Assembly (NCBI GenBank): GCA_014905825.1
Contig: JACGCN010000018.1
Span: 744,001-808,000, forward strand
Direction: 5' to 3'
Length of the DNA stretch: 64,000 nucleotides
Origin: Lyophyllum atratum
Taxonomy: Eukaryota > Basidiomycota > Agaricomycetes > Agaricales > Lyophyllaceae
The notes under the pieces were generated by a model. The model made no database searches, was not told the origin of the DNA, and was given only the letters and a program-made list of their open reading frames with translations. The position numbers were made by a program, and so were the translations under genes. This document shows positions 9,415-21,154 of the stretch, piece after piece (positions within the stretch are counted from its first letter, which is position 1; the number at the start of each line of letters is the position of its first letter).

Positions 9415-10058
9415 TGTTGCGATCCGCGGGTAATCTTATCTAAGATTAGATTAGCAACGTCACGGTTCAATACTAAGATCTTTCACACTGTAGGTTTCTA
9501 AGTTTATTGATGAGTGAGCTATCTCCAAACCGTCTTATCAGACGTTGACAGAGCAATAGAAATCTATTGGTCCTTAAGATAGTAAGTTCACGAGTCAATA
9601 CTTTGCAATCTTGCAAAGGTACTTAGATCACTCAGATGTAAGTCGAAAATCGATGTATTTGGAAGTCGGGAGTCTGTACAAGTAAACTACGTGTCTTATA
9701 TACTGGCGGGTCTTCGGCGATGAGTCAATCGTCGAAGTAGGTGCCGAGGGAGCGTCGAATACTAGAAGATTCTACTATTATCTGTAAGAGGCGCGCAGCT
9801 CGGCGAATCGTCGGGTTTGATCGCGTTTGATGCCGGAACCGGATATGTGCCGGATCCGAGTGAGGCACAACAAACCATGACGTCGCGTTTGCTGCCGGAA
9901 CCGGATATGTGCCAGATCCGAGTGAGGCACAACAAACCATGACGTCGCGTTCGCGTGTGCTCGCATTTGTCCGGCTTTGCTAACATTTGTGTATCGAGAC
10001 TTTGGGAGAGGTATCATAAGAAGTAGTAGCTACTTGGTAAGGTACTATATCCATAACA
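9415..10058 (-). repeat. 5' LTR of the chromovirus
   Basis: This 644-bp LTR matches 277-920 with one difference found by eye. Transcription should start here, downstream of the TATATAA box at 9696-9702, and run toward lower coordinates. Confidence 0.95.
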
Positions 10059-10063
10059 ACATC
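10059..10063. repeat. Target-site duplication ACATC (right copy)
   Basis: This is an exact repeat of 272-276, directly after the terminal CA of the right LTR. Confidence 0.95.
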
Positions 10064-10391
10064 CTTACGTTACGGGAATTCTTCGAAAAGAAGGCCAATT
10101 TCCTGCAATCAATCATCGACAAACCTTCTCTTTGGACTGGCAATGAATTATCGCACAAAACTGGATGCCTAGACGGACAGGAATGGGATGAATGGTCGCT
10201 CAAAGTCATAGATGTGATAACAGACCTCAAAGGACAACTCCCCGACCTCGATGATTCTGTCGTAGCATTTGTGCAAGGTGCCCGCGAGACATTTGTCGAA
10301 CGATTTTCGGATGAGTTCAAGGACGGCGGGGATATCGATAAATTGACGGACAGCGAGCTGGCACTGCTGGCGGTATGGCAAATTTGGGAAC
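10059..10391 (+). pseudogene. Middle piece of the disrupted mushroom repeat-family gene
   Basis: Right of the LTR element the frame of the 1-276 fragment continues (ILTLREFFEKKANFLQS...) through LDGQEWDEWSLKVIDVI and DIDKLTDSELALLAVW to residue Gln at 10391. The next base opens a second insertion, whose sequence supplies a stop codon (10406-10408). Charge pattern and length fit the uncharacterised family described for 1-276. An intron donor-like GTATGG at 10372 exists, but I found no acceptor that restores the frame, so the break appears real. Confidence 0.65.
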
Positions 10392-10739
10392 AAACACGGT
10401 TTAGCTAACACGCTTTCGTACTTATAAAAGAAATTTTTTGACAAACACTTAGAAGGTTTGTTAATAAACAGTCAGAAGACATGTAACATGTTTTCTGGAG
10501 GTTTGTACCAAAACAGGAAAAAGATTTCCTGTTGTGTTTTTTGACAAACACGCATTCCTTTGTCTGACACAAAGGAATGCCTGTTCGTCGGGAAACACAA
10601 TAAGAAGAAGGTTATTTTATTGGCAGCAAACCTATAAAAAACAGGTTACATGTTTTCCGACAGTTTCTCAAGAAACCTGTTAGGTGTTTGTCAAAATATT
10701 TATTTTTAAGTAAGAAAACATGTTTGTTAAACCGTGTTT
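10392..10739. mobile_element. Fold-back MITE-like element with long inverted arms
   Basis: The 348-bp insert starts with AAACACGGTTTAGCTAACA and ends with its inverted counterpart (TGTTTGTTAAACCGTGTTT). Homology between the left strand and the reverse complement of the right continues inward for roughly 120 bp with small differences, including the shared block TTTTGACAAACAC. Between and inside the arms are smaller hairpins, for example CATTCCTTTGT...ACAAAGGAATG at 10553-10579. It is AT-rich compared with its surroundings and has no coding potential. No convincing target duplication was found, so the superfamily is undetermined. Confidence 0.65.
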
Positions 10740-11458
10740 ATCGCCAAACTCTCGATGACGCCAGCAGTGTGGATACCTTATATTTCTCATCAACAAACGA
10801 TGCTAATGAAGGCGGCTTGGGTAGTTGGCGGCGTGGGCAAGCGAGACGACCAGCTGAAACGCTGCTCAAGTTCAATGCGTCGTTCACATCTTCACGAAAC
10901 GAAACGGAAGTTTTTATCAAACATAAACTGATGGAAGAAGACGACCACATTTACCTGATGAGAACAGCCAGGGAACGCGATGCAAGTGGGCACCAAAAAG
11001 CACTCAGAGCGGCGCAGATTCAAGCGGACGAGAAAAAGATCACGGAAAACCGCAAGAAGGAGACGGAGAGGGAGGGAAAACGGCAGAAAGTGGCAAGTGC
11101 TCTTATGGGCGCTGTCAAGAACCTCGCTCTCACAGACGTGGAAATCGACAACCTGAAAGGGGACGTGTTGATTCTCGAGCTTGAGTGTCACCGTGAGATA
11201 GAGAAGCAGAGGCTGGCAGGCAGTGACAGCAGTGGGAACGGCAATAGCACTGAGACCGCGGAGGAAACAATTCCCTTGAAGAGCCATATGAAGAACAAAG
11301 CACAGAGGGTACCCCAGCTGAAGAAAGCACTTGCCAGATTTCTTGCACGAGGTGAGACAAAGGAAAGTGCATATGAACTACTGACTACTAGCACCCTTGA
11401 AACTAATGGGCAAAGCGGGGAAGATCATTTATATGAGTCAGATAATGATGGTTTATAG
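10740..11458 (+). pseudogene. 3' piece of the disrupted mushroom repeat-family gene
   Basis: An open frame resumes right after the MITE-like element with DTLYFSSTNDANEGGLGSWRRGQA. It continues through a Lys/Glu/Arg/Gln-rich, probably helical stretch (about 10950-11150) to a stop at 11458. The TNDANEGGLGSWR block followed by a charged coiled-coil-like region and a short C-terminal tail is the order I recall for this mushroom family. The piece has lost its N-terminal half to two insertions. It is well preserved, suggesting that disruption was recent. Confidence 0.65.
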
Positions 11459-12399
11459 TTTATTCACTTATATACCATATTTTACACCTGCTTGATAATT
11501 CATAATGTCATTGTACACTCGAAAGACGGTCAATTCTCGTTTGAAGTCGACAAGAACGCGATTTGGCAGTTTTGAGGTGGCTGTGCGCTTACTAAGCTGC
11601 CGTTCTCACTTGCGGACGGTGCGCCTCCCCATTGGCTGGCCACCAGCCGAACGTCGGAGACAAATCGAGACAAATTACTCAGCGGGCCCAGAGATTCGAG
11701 AGCCCAGAGGGATCGTGAGCAGGAGGCTCACAACGAGTGCAAAGACGGGCTGCACAATGCGACATCCGATGGACATGAGATGGCCTCAAAATCATGAGAC
11801 ATGGGATGGTTATGGGATGTGAGGGTAGTAAGATAATGCAAGCCCAGGGCATGGGATGGAATGCATATTCTACACAATTTTGCAAGCGACGTATTGCAAG
11901 TAGTACTGGCATTACTTGGTACAACCACCGCCGGAGCCACTTGAAGGTGGCAATGACGGGTGCAACGGGATTAACATTGATCTTGGTTTATCAAGTTACC
12001 CGTCAACTATCAGTATTAACCAAGATCGCACACCGTGGGTAGCACGGGGCACGGTGCCGCGACATGTCGCGGCGCCGTGCCCGTTGACACATGAGCTGGG
12101 CATAGGACGAGATCGATGCTCTATTCGATTTTTGAGTGACTTTTTGTGTATTGATCTTGCCAGTTGATAAATTCAGCTGTCGACTATCGTCCAACATCAC
12201 GCTCCGTGCGCAGCACGGGTTACGGCTAGTCGGATTGGTAAAGCGAGTCAAATATGCATTCGCAGAGAACGTTCATCTTAGCAGATAGAAGGCCACGGAG
12301 CGCGTTGGCATGCATCGTTGTGGGAAACGACCTTGACAAGAAGTGTGAATCTGGGATGACGAGGAGTAAGGCGCTGTACGGGTAAGGTGAAAGTAGGAG
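11459..12399. other. Gene-free stretch with palindrome
   Basis: No gene is supported. From 11966 to 12025 there is an inverted pair GATCTTGGTTTA / TAACCAAGATC. The strongest signal is the palindrome at 12047-12082, listed separately. At 12204-12229 a 6-bp hairpin is followed by CTAG. The last 150 bp probably hold the promoter and leader of the arginyl-tRNA synthetase gene. Confidence 0.6.
12047..12082. repeat. 36-bp near-perfect GC-rich palindrome
   Basis: Two 18-bp arms with no spacer and one mismatch; the left arm reads GGGCACGGTGCCGCGACA. It is very CpG-rich. It may form a cruciform or mark the end of an old transposon. No protein site is recognised. Confidence 0.75.
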
Positions 12400-14596
<2,197 letters not shown>

Positions 14597-14919
14597 GTTT
14601 GTGGATCAGGAGAGTGGGGCACTGTATATCCCTAGAGCCATGTGTGACTATTGTACATTCGAGATCTGAACACTGCGCCGACAGGTAGGCGTCAGCGAAC
14701 GAACAGATAGTAAGAACGCGCCGTAAGTAGTTGAAGGCAGTAGAACACCGCCATGCATCAAGTCCCGGTATAAGGTGTATAGGTACTCATATACTCCACC
14801 ATCCGCGCTCCCGACTTCGCCGTCGTCATCTCCACCCGTACCCCAGCTGGAGTTGAAGCTATCTTCACTTTCGAGTCCAAGTCCATGACATACGCAATAT
14901 ATACATACGCAAACGCTCC

Positions 14920-16201
14920 TCAAATGGTGACTCCGTATCCAGCTGCCTGTAGTTCAAGAATGGCATGTTCTAACATATTTGCAGAGGCGCCATTCGGGTC
15001 CAGGGTCTTCCCGTCCTCCATATCTTGGTAGAACTTGTCGATACACGCAGCTGCTCCTGATAAATGAGCCACCTTGGCACATGCGGCATGAATAGCAAGG
15101 TAAGTTGGGGATGGAACTGGAAGTTTCTCCGCATCAGGCGTCGTGAAAGTGACGAAGTCCGGATAGCCACGTAGGAAGGATGGATCTGATGCTTCGAGCT
15201 TATATCTGTTTATTTCTTCCTGATAAGAGTTGTCATAGGTTAGGTAGCCAAATCATCCAAGGTTAGGTTGAACGCACTGTTGCAGTAAACCAAATATCCA
15301 ATCGGTCAAAATCTATACGAAATCCAGGAACCAACGTCATCACGTTTTCCAAACGGTGGACCTTTGAACCGTTCAACTCGTCAGGAAGTTGTTCGTACCC
15401 AAAGCGATGCATGACCGCACATATCGTGGCAGCATACTCCCGCTATACGTAGATAATCGCCATCGGGAGTTTGAGAGGTAAAAGGAAGAAGAGACATACT
15501 TTGGCTGAGCCCGGTTCAATGGACGAGGTAGTGGATTCGGAGAATATGTGTGCACACTGTGTGGATTCCCTCCTCGCGCTGGGGTCCAAATCAACCATTT
15601 CCTTCAGCTCTCTGATCATCTTTACCGAGCGCGTGTCGTATTTCCCAGTCACGACGCAACAATATCCATCGCGCATCAGCGCCTGATGAGAAATTCAATG
15701 GACGAGGATTTGTGAAAAGGAGGAACAAGACAGACATAACGTTTGGCCTGAGCATGGGACTGAGGAGCCTCTTGCAAGGGCGCATCGATCACATCTTGTA
15801 TTCTGTCAAATGAGGGACGGGATGCGTCGTTGAAAGGTGTTCGTATATTACCCCTATTGGCTCGGACTGGCGATCGCGTCAGATGGCACTTGCATGCGGA
15901 AGTTGGGGAACGTACAGGCACTGATATAATCATCATAGTACATCTGCCCAACAGCGAGAACGGATGAATCGTCGACGCACGAGTTGATCTCTTCGACGAC
16001 TCTTTTCCATCCTGGATCTGTGGGCGCGTAATGCATCAGATAGCCAAGGATTCGAACGTAGACTTGGTTGTTCCCGACGTCATCGCCGTTGTTGACAGCC
16101 CGCTCAAGAGACTCCTCGAGTCTCAAGCAGATATCATACGCGCTCACGACGTTGGCAAGATGTTGGAGTCTCTGAGGAACTTGGCGTGGCAACGAAGTCA
16201 T
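14920..16201 (-). CDS. HNH-domain protein of a mushroom-expanded family
   Basis: Five exons on the minus strand: 16201-15916, 15866-15736, 15682-15500, 15442-15278, 15219-14920, giving 354 residues in continuous phase. The core ALMRDGYCCVVTGKYD (about 140-155), CAHIFSES with His184, and LNGSKVHRLENVMTL match the HNH_2-type nuclease fold common in agaricomycete genomes. The N-terminal part (SRPSFDRIQDVIDAPLQEAP) is typical of that family. The second donor is a weak GTCTGT at 15735, chosen because it alone keeps frame. Whether it still cleaves DNA is unknown; the second Cys/His ligands of a metal site are not obvious. A DyP peroxidase gene follows on the same strand 410 bp upstream. Confidence 0.8.
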
Positions 16202-16610
16202 GTTCGCAGAATGTGGTCAAGGACGAGACTTGTTACTATCCGTCATATGAGAACATTCGATATGACCTGGTGAACCGGTGAAGCTGAGCTTGAGTTGCTG
16301 AGTGACTGCAACAGACTGCAACTTAGTTGATCGAGGTTGATCGAGGACCAAGTTTGATCGAAAAAGCCGTCTCCGATATGATCGGATAATCCTTTGGGTA
16401 AATAATCCAGTTGGGAAATTCTGCTCAACGTTCACCACAGCGTCGCCGAGCCTCGCACAACAACAGCCACATCCTTTGAACTCCTCTTCAATCCGGCAAG
16501 GCGAAGGGTTCAGATACAAGATGTCAATATCAAATTTCATACATTATCATTCGTCAAGAAAGTTGTCCGTGATGATGGTCATAGTAGCCAGGAGTCAAAA
16601 CCGAACAGTA
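16202..16610. other. Intergenic spacer between DyP end and HNH start
   Basis: This 409-bp spacer should hold the 3' end of the peroxidase transcript and the promoter of the HNH-domain gene, both on the minus strand. No distinct element was recognised. Confidence 0.5.
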
Positions 16611-18434
16611 CTACGTGGAGGCCGCCAGCGTCTCCTTCAATCCCTTCAAAGACGGAGAGAAGAAGTACTCCCCACCACGAGGAACAATGAAGTCCGGAGG
16701 AGTAAGCACGACGCTAGGGCTGTTCGGGTCGGTACCACTCAACTTCCTATCGCCTTGGCCGATAAGAGGATCCAGCCTTCTCAGAAATCAGCCTGGAAGA
16801 TCTTCAGCTTTGACATACGCACCCTGGGACCTCTGGGGCCTGCTCTCCGATGGGGAAAGTGGGATTGTTGGCCCAGCCTAGTAGTCATTCGTATTTAGCT
16901 ATGCTCATGTAAGATGTGAAACCGGTGCTTTACTCTCTTGTATGAAGGCAAAACCACTCTTGATGCTCGTTGAATAACACGCGAAAAGCAGTCCACGAGC
17001 ATGGCTTGTCTTCTGGGATTGTTTCTCCTCTTTCGTAACTTCAGGACCGAACTGCACACCACGGCGAGCAATCCTGTTCTTCTCAATTGAAATGCCCAAG
17101 TCTTCGAGATCGGCACGAGGAAGAGTCTTCCGGGTGTGGGCAGCGAAAGGGCAGATCTTCTGGAAATCTTGCTCCGCTTGGTAACGGAAGTTGTTATTCC
17201 TAGCCAAAAACATGAGAAAGGATTTCCATGGTCCAAGAAAACGCAATTCACCTCTTGGGATCCGCTGCTAAGGCTGGATCGTCTCTAAACGGTGTTAGAT
17301 CAATGGGTGCACCTGAATCATCAATCAGGGATGTGCATGGGTATTGGTAAATGAACTACGAACCACTCTTCCATCGGCCAACAAGCCTCGCTCCCAAAAG
17401 CTCGCTACCTTGCTCGGGGGTCAAGCCAGGCACAGGTATGGGATGATCCTTCAAGAACTTGTTGAATTCAGGAACCTTCTGGAATAAGTAGCGGAAGGTG
17501 AGGTAGCTGCCGTCGACAGCCCAAGTGGGCCTCGTTGGTCCGAGGTCGCCATCGTGGCCGGTCACAAGAACACCAGCACGAACGGGCTTGGGTCCTGGGT
17601 TCGGGCTCTTGTCGAATCCGATGACAGATGGGTTGGAAATGCCGTCAAGGAAGCCAAAGCTGTTTCAGGGATTTATCAGCGAGGAGCTGGAATGGGGGGA
17701 TCTTGCCAACGTACTGCTCATGCGCCGACTCCTTTCCTGGGCGCACATCTCCAACTATGCTGGTGACTTCCTTGATCGACGGCTTATATTGCCCCGGAGC
17801 GATACCGAATATCTCTTTGATTTGTTGTAACTTCTTGTCAACAGTGCCGTGGCTGTCTCCGGAGATGAGAATAACCGCGTGGATGTCTTTCAAGAACGCG
17901 GGCTCCCAATCAGGAACGAAATTAGGGATATCTCCCGTGCCCTTGTCACCGAGATTCTTCGCATCCTGTTTCTGGCCGAGTGAGAAATTGGGTTCGGTGC
18001 TCGTCAAATTGGAATCGTCGATGCCCAGCTAAGATCGCGCGAAGATAAGGGAGTTGAGGGAGCTATAAGTGTCAGCATCAAAGGAAAAACTCACAGCCAC
18101 AAAGCCTTTGTGGGAGAAGGCAATGTTTACGCCAACCATGGTGATCAAGGTCTTATCGCCCTTCTTCTTATGATCTTCGATGGCTTTACGGTCCTTCAAA
18201 ACCTGGGCAACGCTCTTCACGAGAGGGTTGAACTTGACAAGATGGCTCCTGAAGAGCTTCACATCGGTAATCTGGAAGAAGAAATATGTTTGGGTCTTCT
18301 TGGGAAGGCCACTCCTACCAGCAACAGTTTCAGCAAAGGTAAAGAATTATAACGGGATATGGATCTTACAAGATGTCGCCTTGGATGTTATTAACATCCA
18401 AGTCAGTTGGTGTTGGGAGAGGTTGTTGCGACAT
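16611..18434 (-). CDS. Dye-decolourising peroxidase (DyP-type heme peroxidase)
   Basis: Eight exons on the minus strand: 18434-18370, 18314-18095, 18028-17715, 17659-17367, 17312-17252, 17199-16934, 16877-16823, 16776-16611. All phases agree; 479 residues. The GXXDG signature is GFLDGIS with catalytic Asp205; proximal heme ligand His339 lies in CPFAAHTRKTLPR; distal Arg360 lies 21 residues later in RIARRGVQFG, the spacing of characterised fungal DyPs. The C-terminus has the RGGEYFFSPS block. It starts MSQQPLPTPTDLDVNNIQGD with no signal peptide, so an intracellular enzyme is likely, unlike secreted dye-bleaching DyPs. It oxidises aromatic substrates with hydrogen peroxide (family knowledge); the natural substrate is unknown. 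Confidence 0.95.
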
Positions 18435-21154
18435 GATAAAAGCCTACGGGGAATTAGCTTGATAGGAGGTAGGTGGACGAAGACCTACAAAGATGAATAA
18501 TACGCCTTTGAATTGTAGAAATCATGGAGCGTTTTATACTGAACAACTGAATACATGTTTCGTAAGTCACGCAGGGGAAAATATGCCGTACTCACGGAAA
18601 AGATGCTGTGCGTCTTGGGCCTGGCGTTTGGAAGATTACTGGGCGTATCTACTTGCTATTAGCTCTTACGTTCTCCGGATGATGCGGGGGATCGCTCGTC
18701 TATATGGATGGGGTAACTTTTATTGCGGAGGCGTGTAATGAGGCCCGAGGCACCTGAACTTGGAGGATGAAAGGACTAAACCAAAAACATACATATATGT
18801 ATGTGCATTGTGTTCCTGAGACTGGGGCAGGATTACGTTTGGGCGCGCCCAGCTGGAAGATACGGGAGTCTTGCGAATATCGTCAGGAATGAAGGTCATC
18901 TAAAATGACCCAAGACAGACATCGTCAGGTGCTCAACATCTTGGTTTATTGCACTGCTCTACGGGTGTTTCTATCCGTATCCGCAGAGCGCCAAGGTCGC
19001 ACGGCGGCCAGTGGGAGGTATTTACTGAAATCTGATGTAGTTGAAGTGGCATCGGACCAAGTTGAGAAGCGTGCGAAGGCGCTTGTCCGAAGGACCGCAG
19101 CACTGTCGTTGTTCGGCAGCATTAGAATGGAAAGAATGTCGGGGTAACGCCATGATGAAACGCCTGCCACCGCCTCGGTGGCTACCGAGTACCTGAGTAC
19201 ACCCGTACGTATAAGCCATCGAACCTCGTGATATCTAATGACAAGCAACCATACTTAAGAATGCTGTTTGGAGTTTGAGTCGGTAGCTAGGAAAGTCTAA
19301 GTGGAGCAATTGAGGTGTTGCGTGTATTCTGTGAACTTGAAATTCCCTTTGAGTGAAACAAAGAGGAATCAGGCTTACTGTAGTTTCCGCGCGATGTTCT
19401 GGGCCGGGTGACCGAGCCGCATCCCTTTAGACGGCGTGGATGTTTTGAGATTGCTGGTGTCGCGATTGCTTCCGACCTCTACGGTATGCTGCAGAGCCAG
19501 TTGGTAGGTGAGCTTCCATATATCAGTGGGCTCTTCGCTGATGCGGGCTCGATCAAGGCGGAGAAGATTATCGTGATGAAAACGTCATTCAAGAGCATTC
19601 CTAGATGTCGAGAAAACCGAAAACCGAAATGGGCGCGAATGCATGTAGGGACTGACCATCCTCCGACTTGCATTTTCTACACTTTGACACGAGGTCAATA
19701 CAGTGGCTTTAAGATCGAAAAGTGCCATGAGTTTCAAGTCTCGTCATTCCAAGGGGCACCTTTCCAAACTCTTGATGACTGCAACGTTTAACGGTCCTGA
19801 GTCAGGTCTAGATTGAGTGAGTTTCGCTACCACATTGCTTGCAAACTCACGTACCAGGGGGAATGAGACTTAGACTTTGGGCAACATCTACATCTGCTTG
19901 GATATGTGGTTACACGTTTACATGTGAGCGAGGCGATCTCAGCTTACAACATGTGCACCACCACCACAGCTTCTCCAGAGTCCAGACAGGGAAATCACTA
20001 CCTCCGGTAAGCACCATTTGATGGACGCGGAGAGGCCAAGGCGCCGTCGTTGATCGGGGACCGGATAAGCCCCGCGTTCTAGAGCGGTGAGAAATTGAGA
20101 GAAAGAGTCAGGGAAGGTGGTCTGGTGTGGGCTGTGGCAGTAGGGCATGATGAGACAGCTTTCCTGTATAGCACGCTCCAGCCACATCCAGGAAGCCGCA
20201 AACTATGAAACCGATGAAGGAATGGAGATGGGCGCGTACTTGTGGTGCCTGATGGCGCTCGCAGCTGCATAGGTGTTTGACATGGGTCAATTATATCCTT
20301 GGGATTGGAGTTTAAATCATAAATCTCGATTCTTGTCACCCAGCAGGAGAGGATGGGCACCCCATAGATATTTGAAGCCGACGTGAGTGAGCTTGATGAC
20401 GAAATGGAATGAAGGCTCCACATAAGGCATCGTGATGGGCCGACCCCGTCCCGCAGCTGACTCCTCCTGCAAAAGCTATTGTTCTAGCCACATTTCGGAT
20501 GCCACTCAGGTTGATCCAGACCGCTCCGGCGAACCTTGGTAGTGGAACAGTGCCTGCAGAGCTGCCAAAAACGGAACCACTGGTCGGAGAGCGAATGAAG
20601 ATTCTGGAGCTGTGCAACGTTGATAGATCGAGTCGAGTAAGTATGTAGAGGGATTCACAGGCAGGATATAAGAAGGATATCAAGGCTTTTTTCCGAGTCG
20701 GGGTTTCGAGAGTTTGCCTCTAGGATGTTGTTGTGTAGAGACCGGTCAGTAGACAGATCGTTACTCCGTACAACGAGTTCGCCCCTGCCAGTGGTGTTGG
20801 GTTGCTGAACGGCGCCATCCAAGGACGAAAGCCTGAGAATAAAACAACAACATACGAACACCCTTACCGGCCCGCTCATCCTGATCTCCACAATTCCTTC
20901 ACTCAGCACTGGCAGGGCCTACCTGCATAACCTTCCTTCCAGATTTCCGGAATTGCGTCCACGGAGGAGAACCTAAGAAGACAAACTCCGGAGCGTGTTC
21001 CGTCATCAGTAGCGATCTAGGTTTCGCTGAGGCTTGAGGTGTTCCAAGCTTCTGGAAGTTCCGTAAGTGTTCCGAACGGTCTGTAGAAAAGCACGAAGGA
21101 TTTCTTCGATTCACGAACCTCTAAAGATCAACCAATTCATACAGGCCTAACGAA
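18435..21154. other. 2.7-kb region without a convincing gene
   Basis: Open frames are short (up to about 127 codons) and on both strands, with no family motif and no set of exons that I could join. A perfect 18-bp palindrome ACATACATATATGTATGT lies near 18787. The minus-strand stretch 20100-20430 has a hydrophobic run (FIGFIVCGFLDVAGACYTG) that might be a remnant of a membrane-protein gene, but I could not build a model. The right end must contain the 5-oxoprolinase-like promoter. Confidence 0.5.

Larger units (their letters stand above)
277..10058 (-). mobile_element. Complete Ty3/gypsy chromovirus LTR retrotransposon
   Basis: This 9,782-bp element has two 644-bp LTRs (TG...CA ends), a primer-binding site inside the right LTR, a polypurine tract inside the left LTR, one uninterrupted Gag-Pol ORF and a second downstream ORF. 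It is transcribed leftward, so the right LTR is the 5' LTR. The two LTRs differ, as far as I could compare by eye, at one base (T686 against C9824), and the ACATC target duplication is perfect. These features indicate a recent insertion that probably remains coding-competent. Domain order PR-RT-RNaseH-IN plus a C-terminal chromodomain places it among chromoviruses, which usually integrate near heterochromatin marks (family knowledge). It splits a host gene in frame. Confidence 0.95.

Noticed and set aside
10372..10780. The MITE-like insert as a spliced intron (donor GTATGG)
   Set aside because: No acceptor restores the frame into TNDANEGG; terminal inverted repeats explain the insert better.
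18787..18804. ACATACATATATGTATGT palindrome as a regulatory site
   Set aside because: A simple AT alternating repeat forms palindromes easily by chance.
19408..19791. 127-codon plus-strand frame
   Set aside because: No family motif, no exon partners and low-quality codon pattern; left inside the gene-free region.
20336..20683. 115-codon minus-strand frame with Ser-rich N-terminus
   Set aside because: Could not be joined to neighbours and resembles no family; chance frame is likelier.
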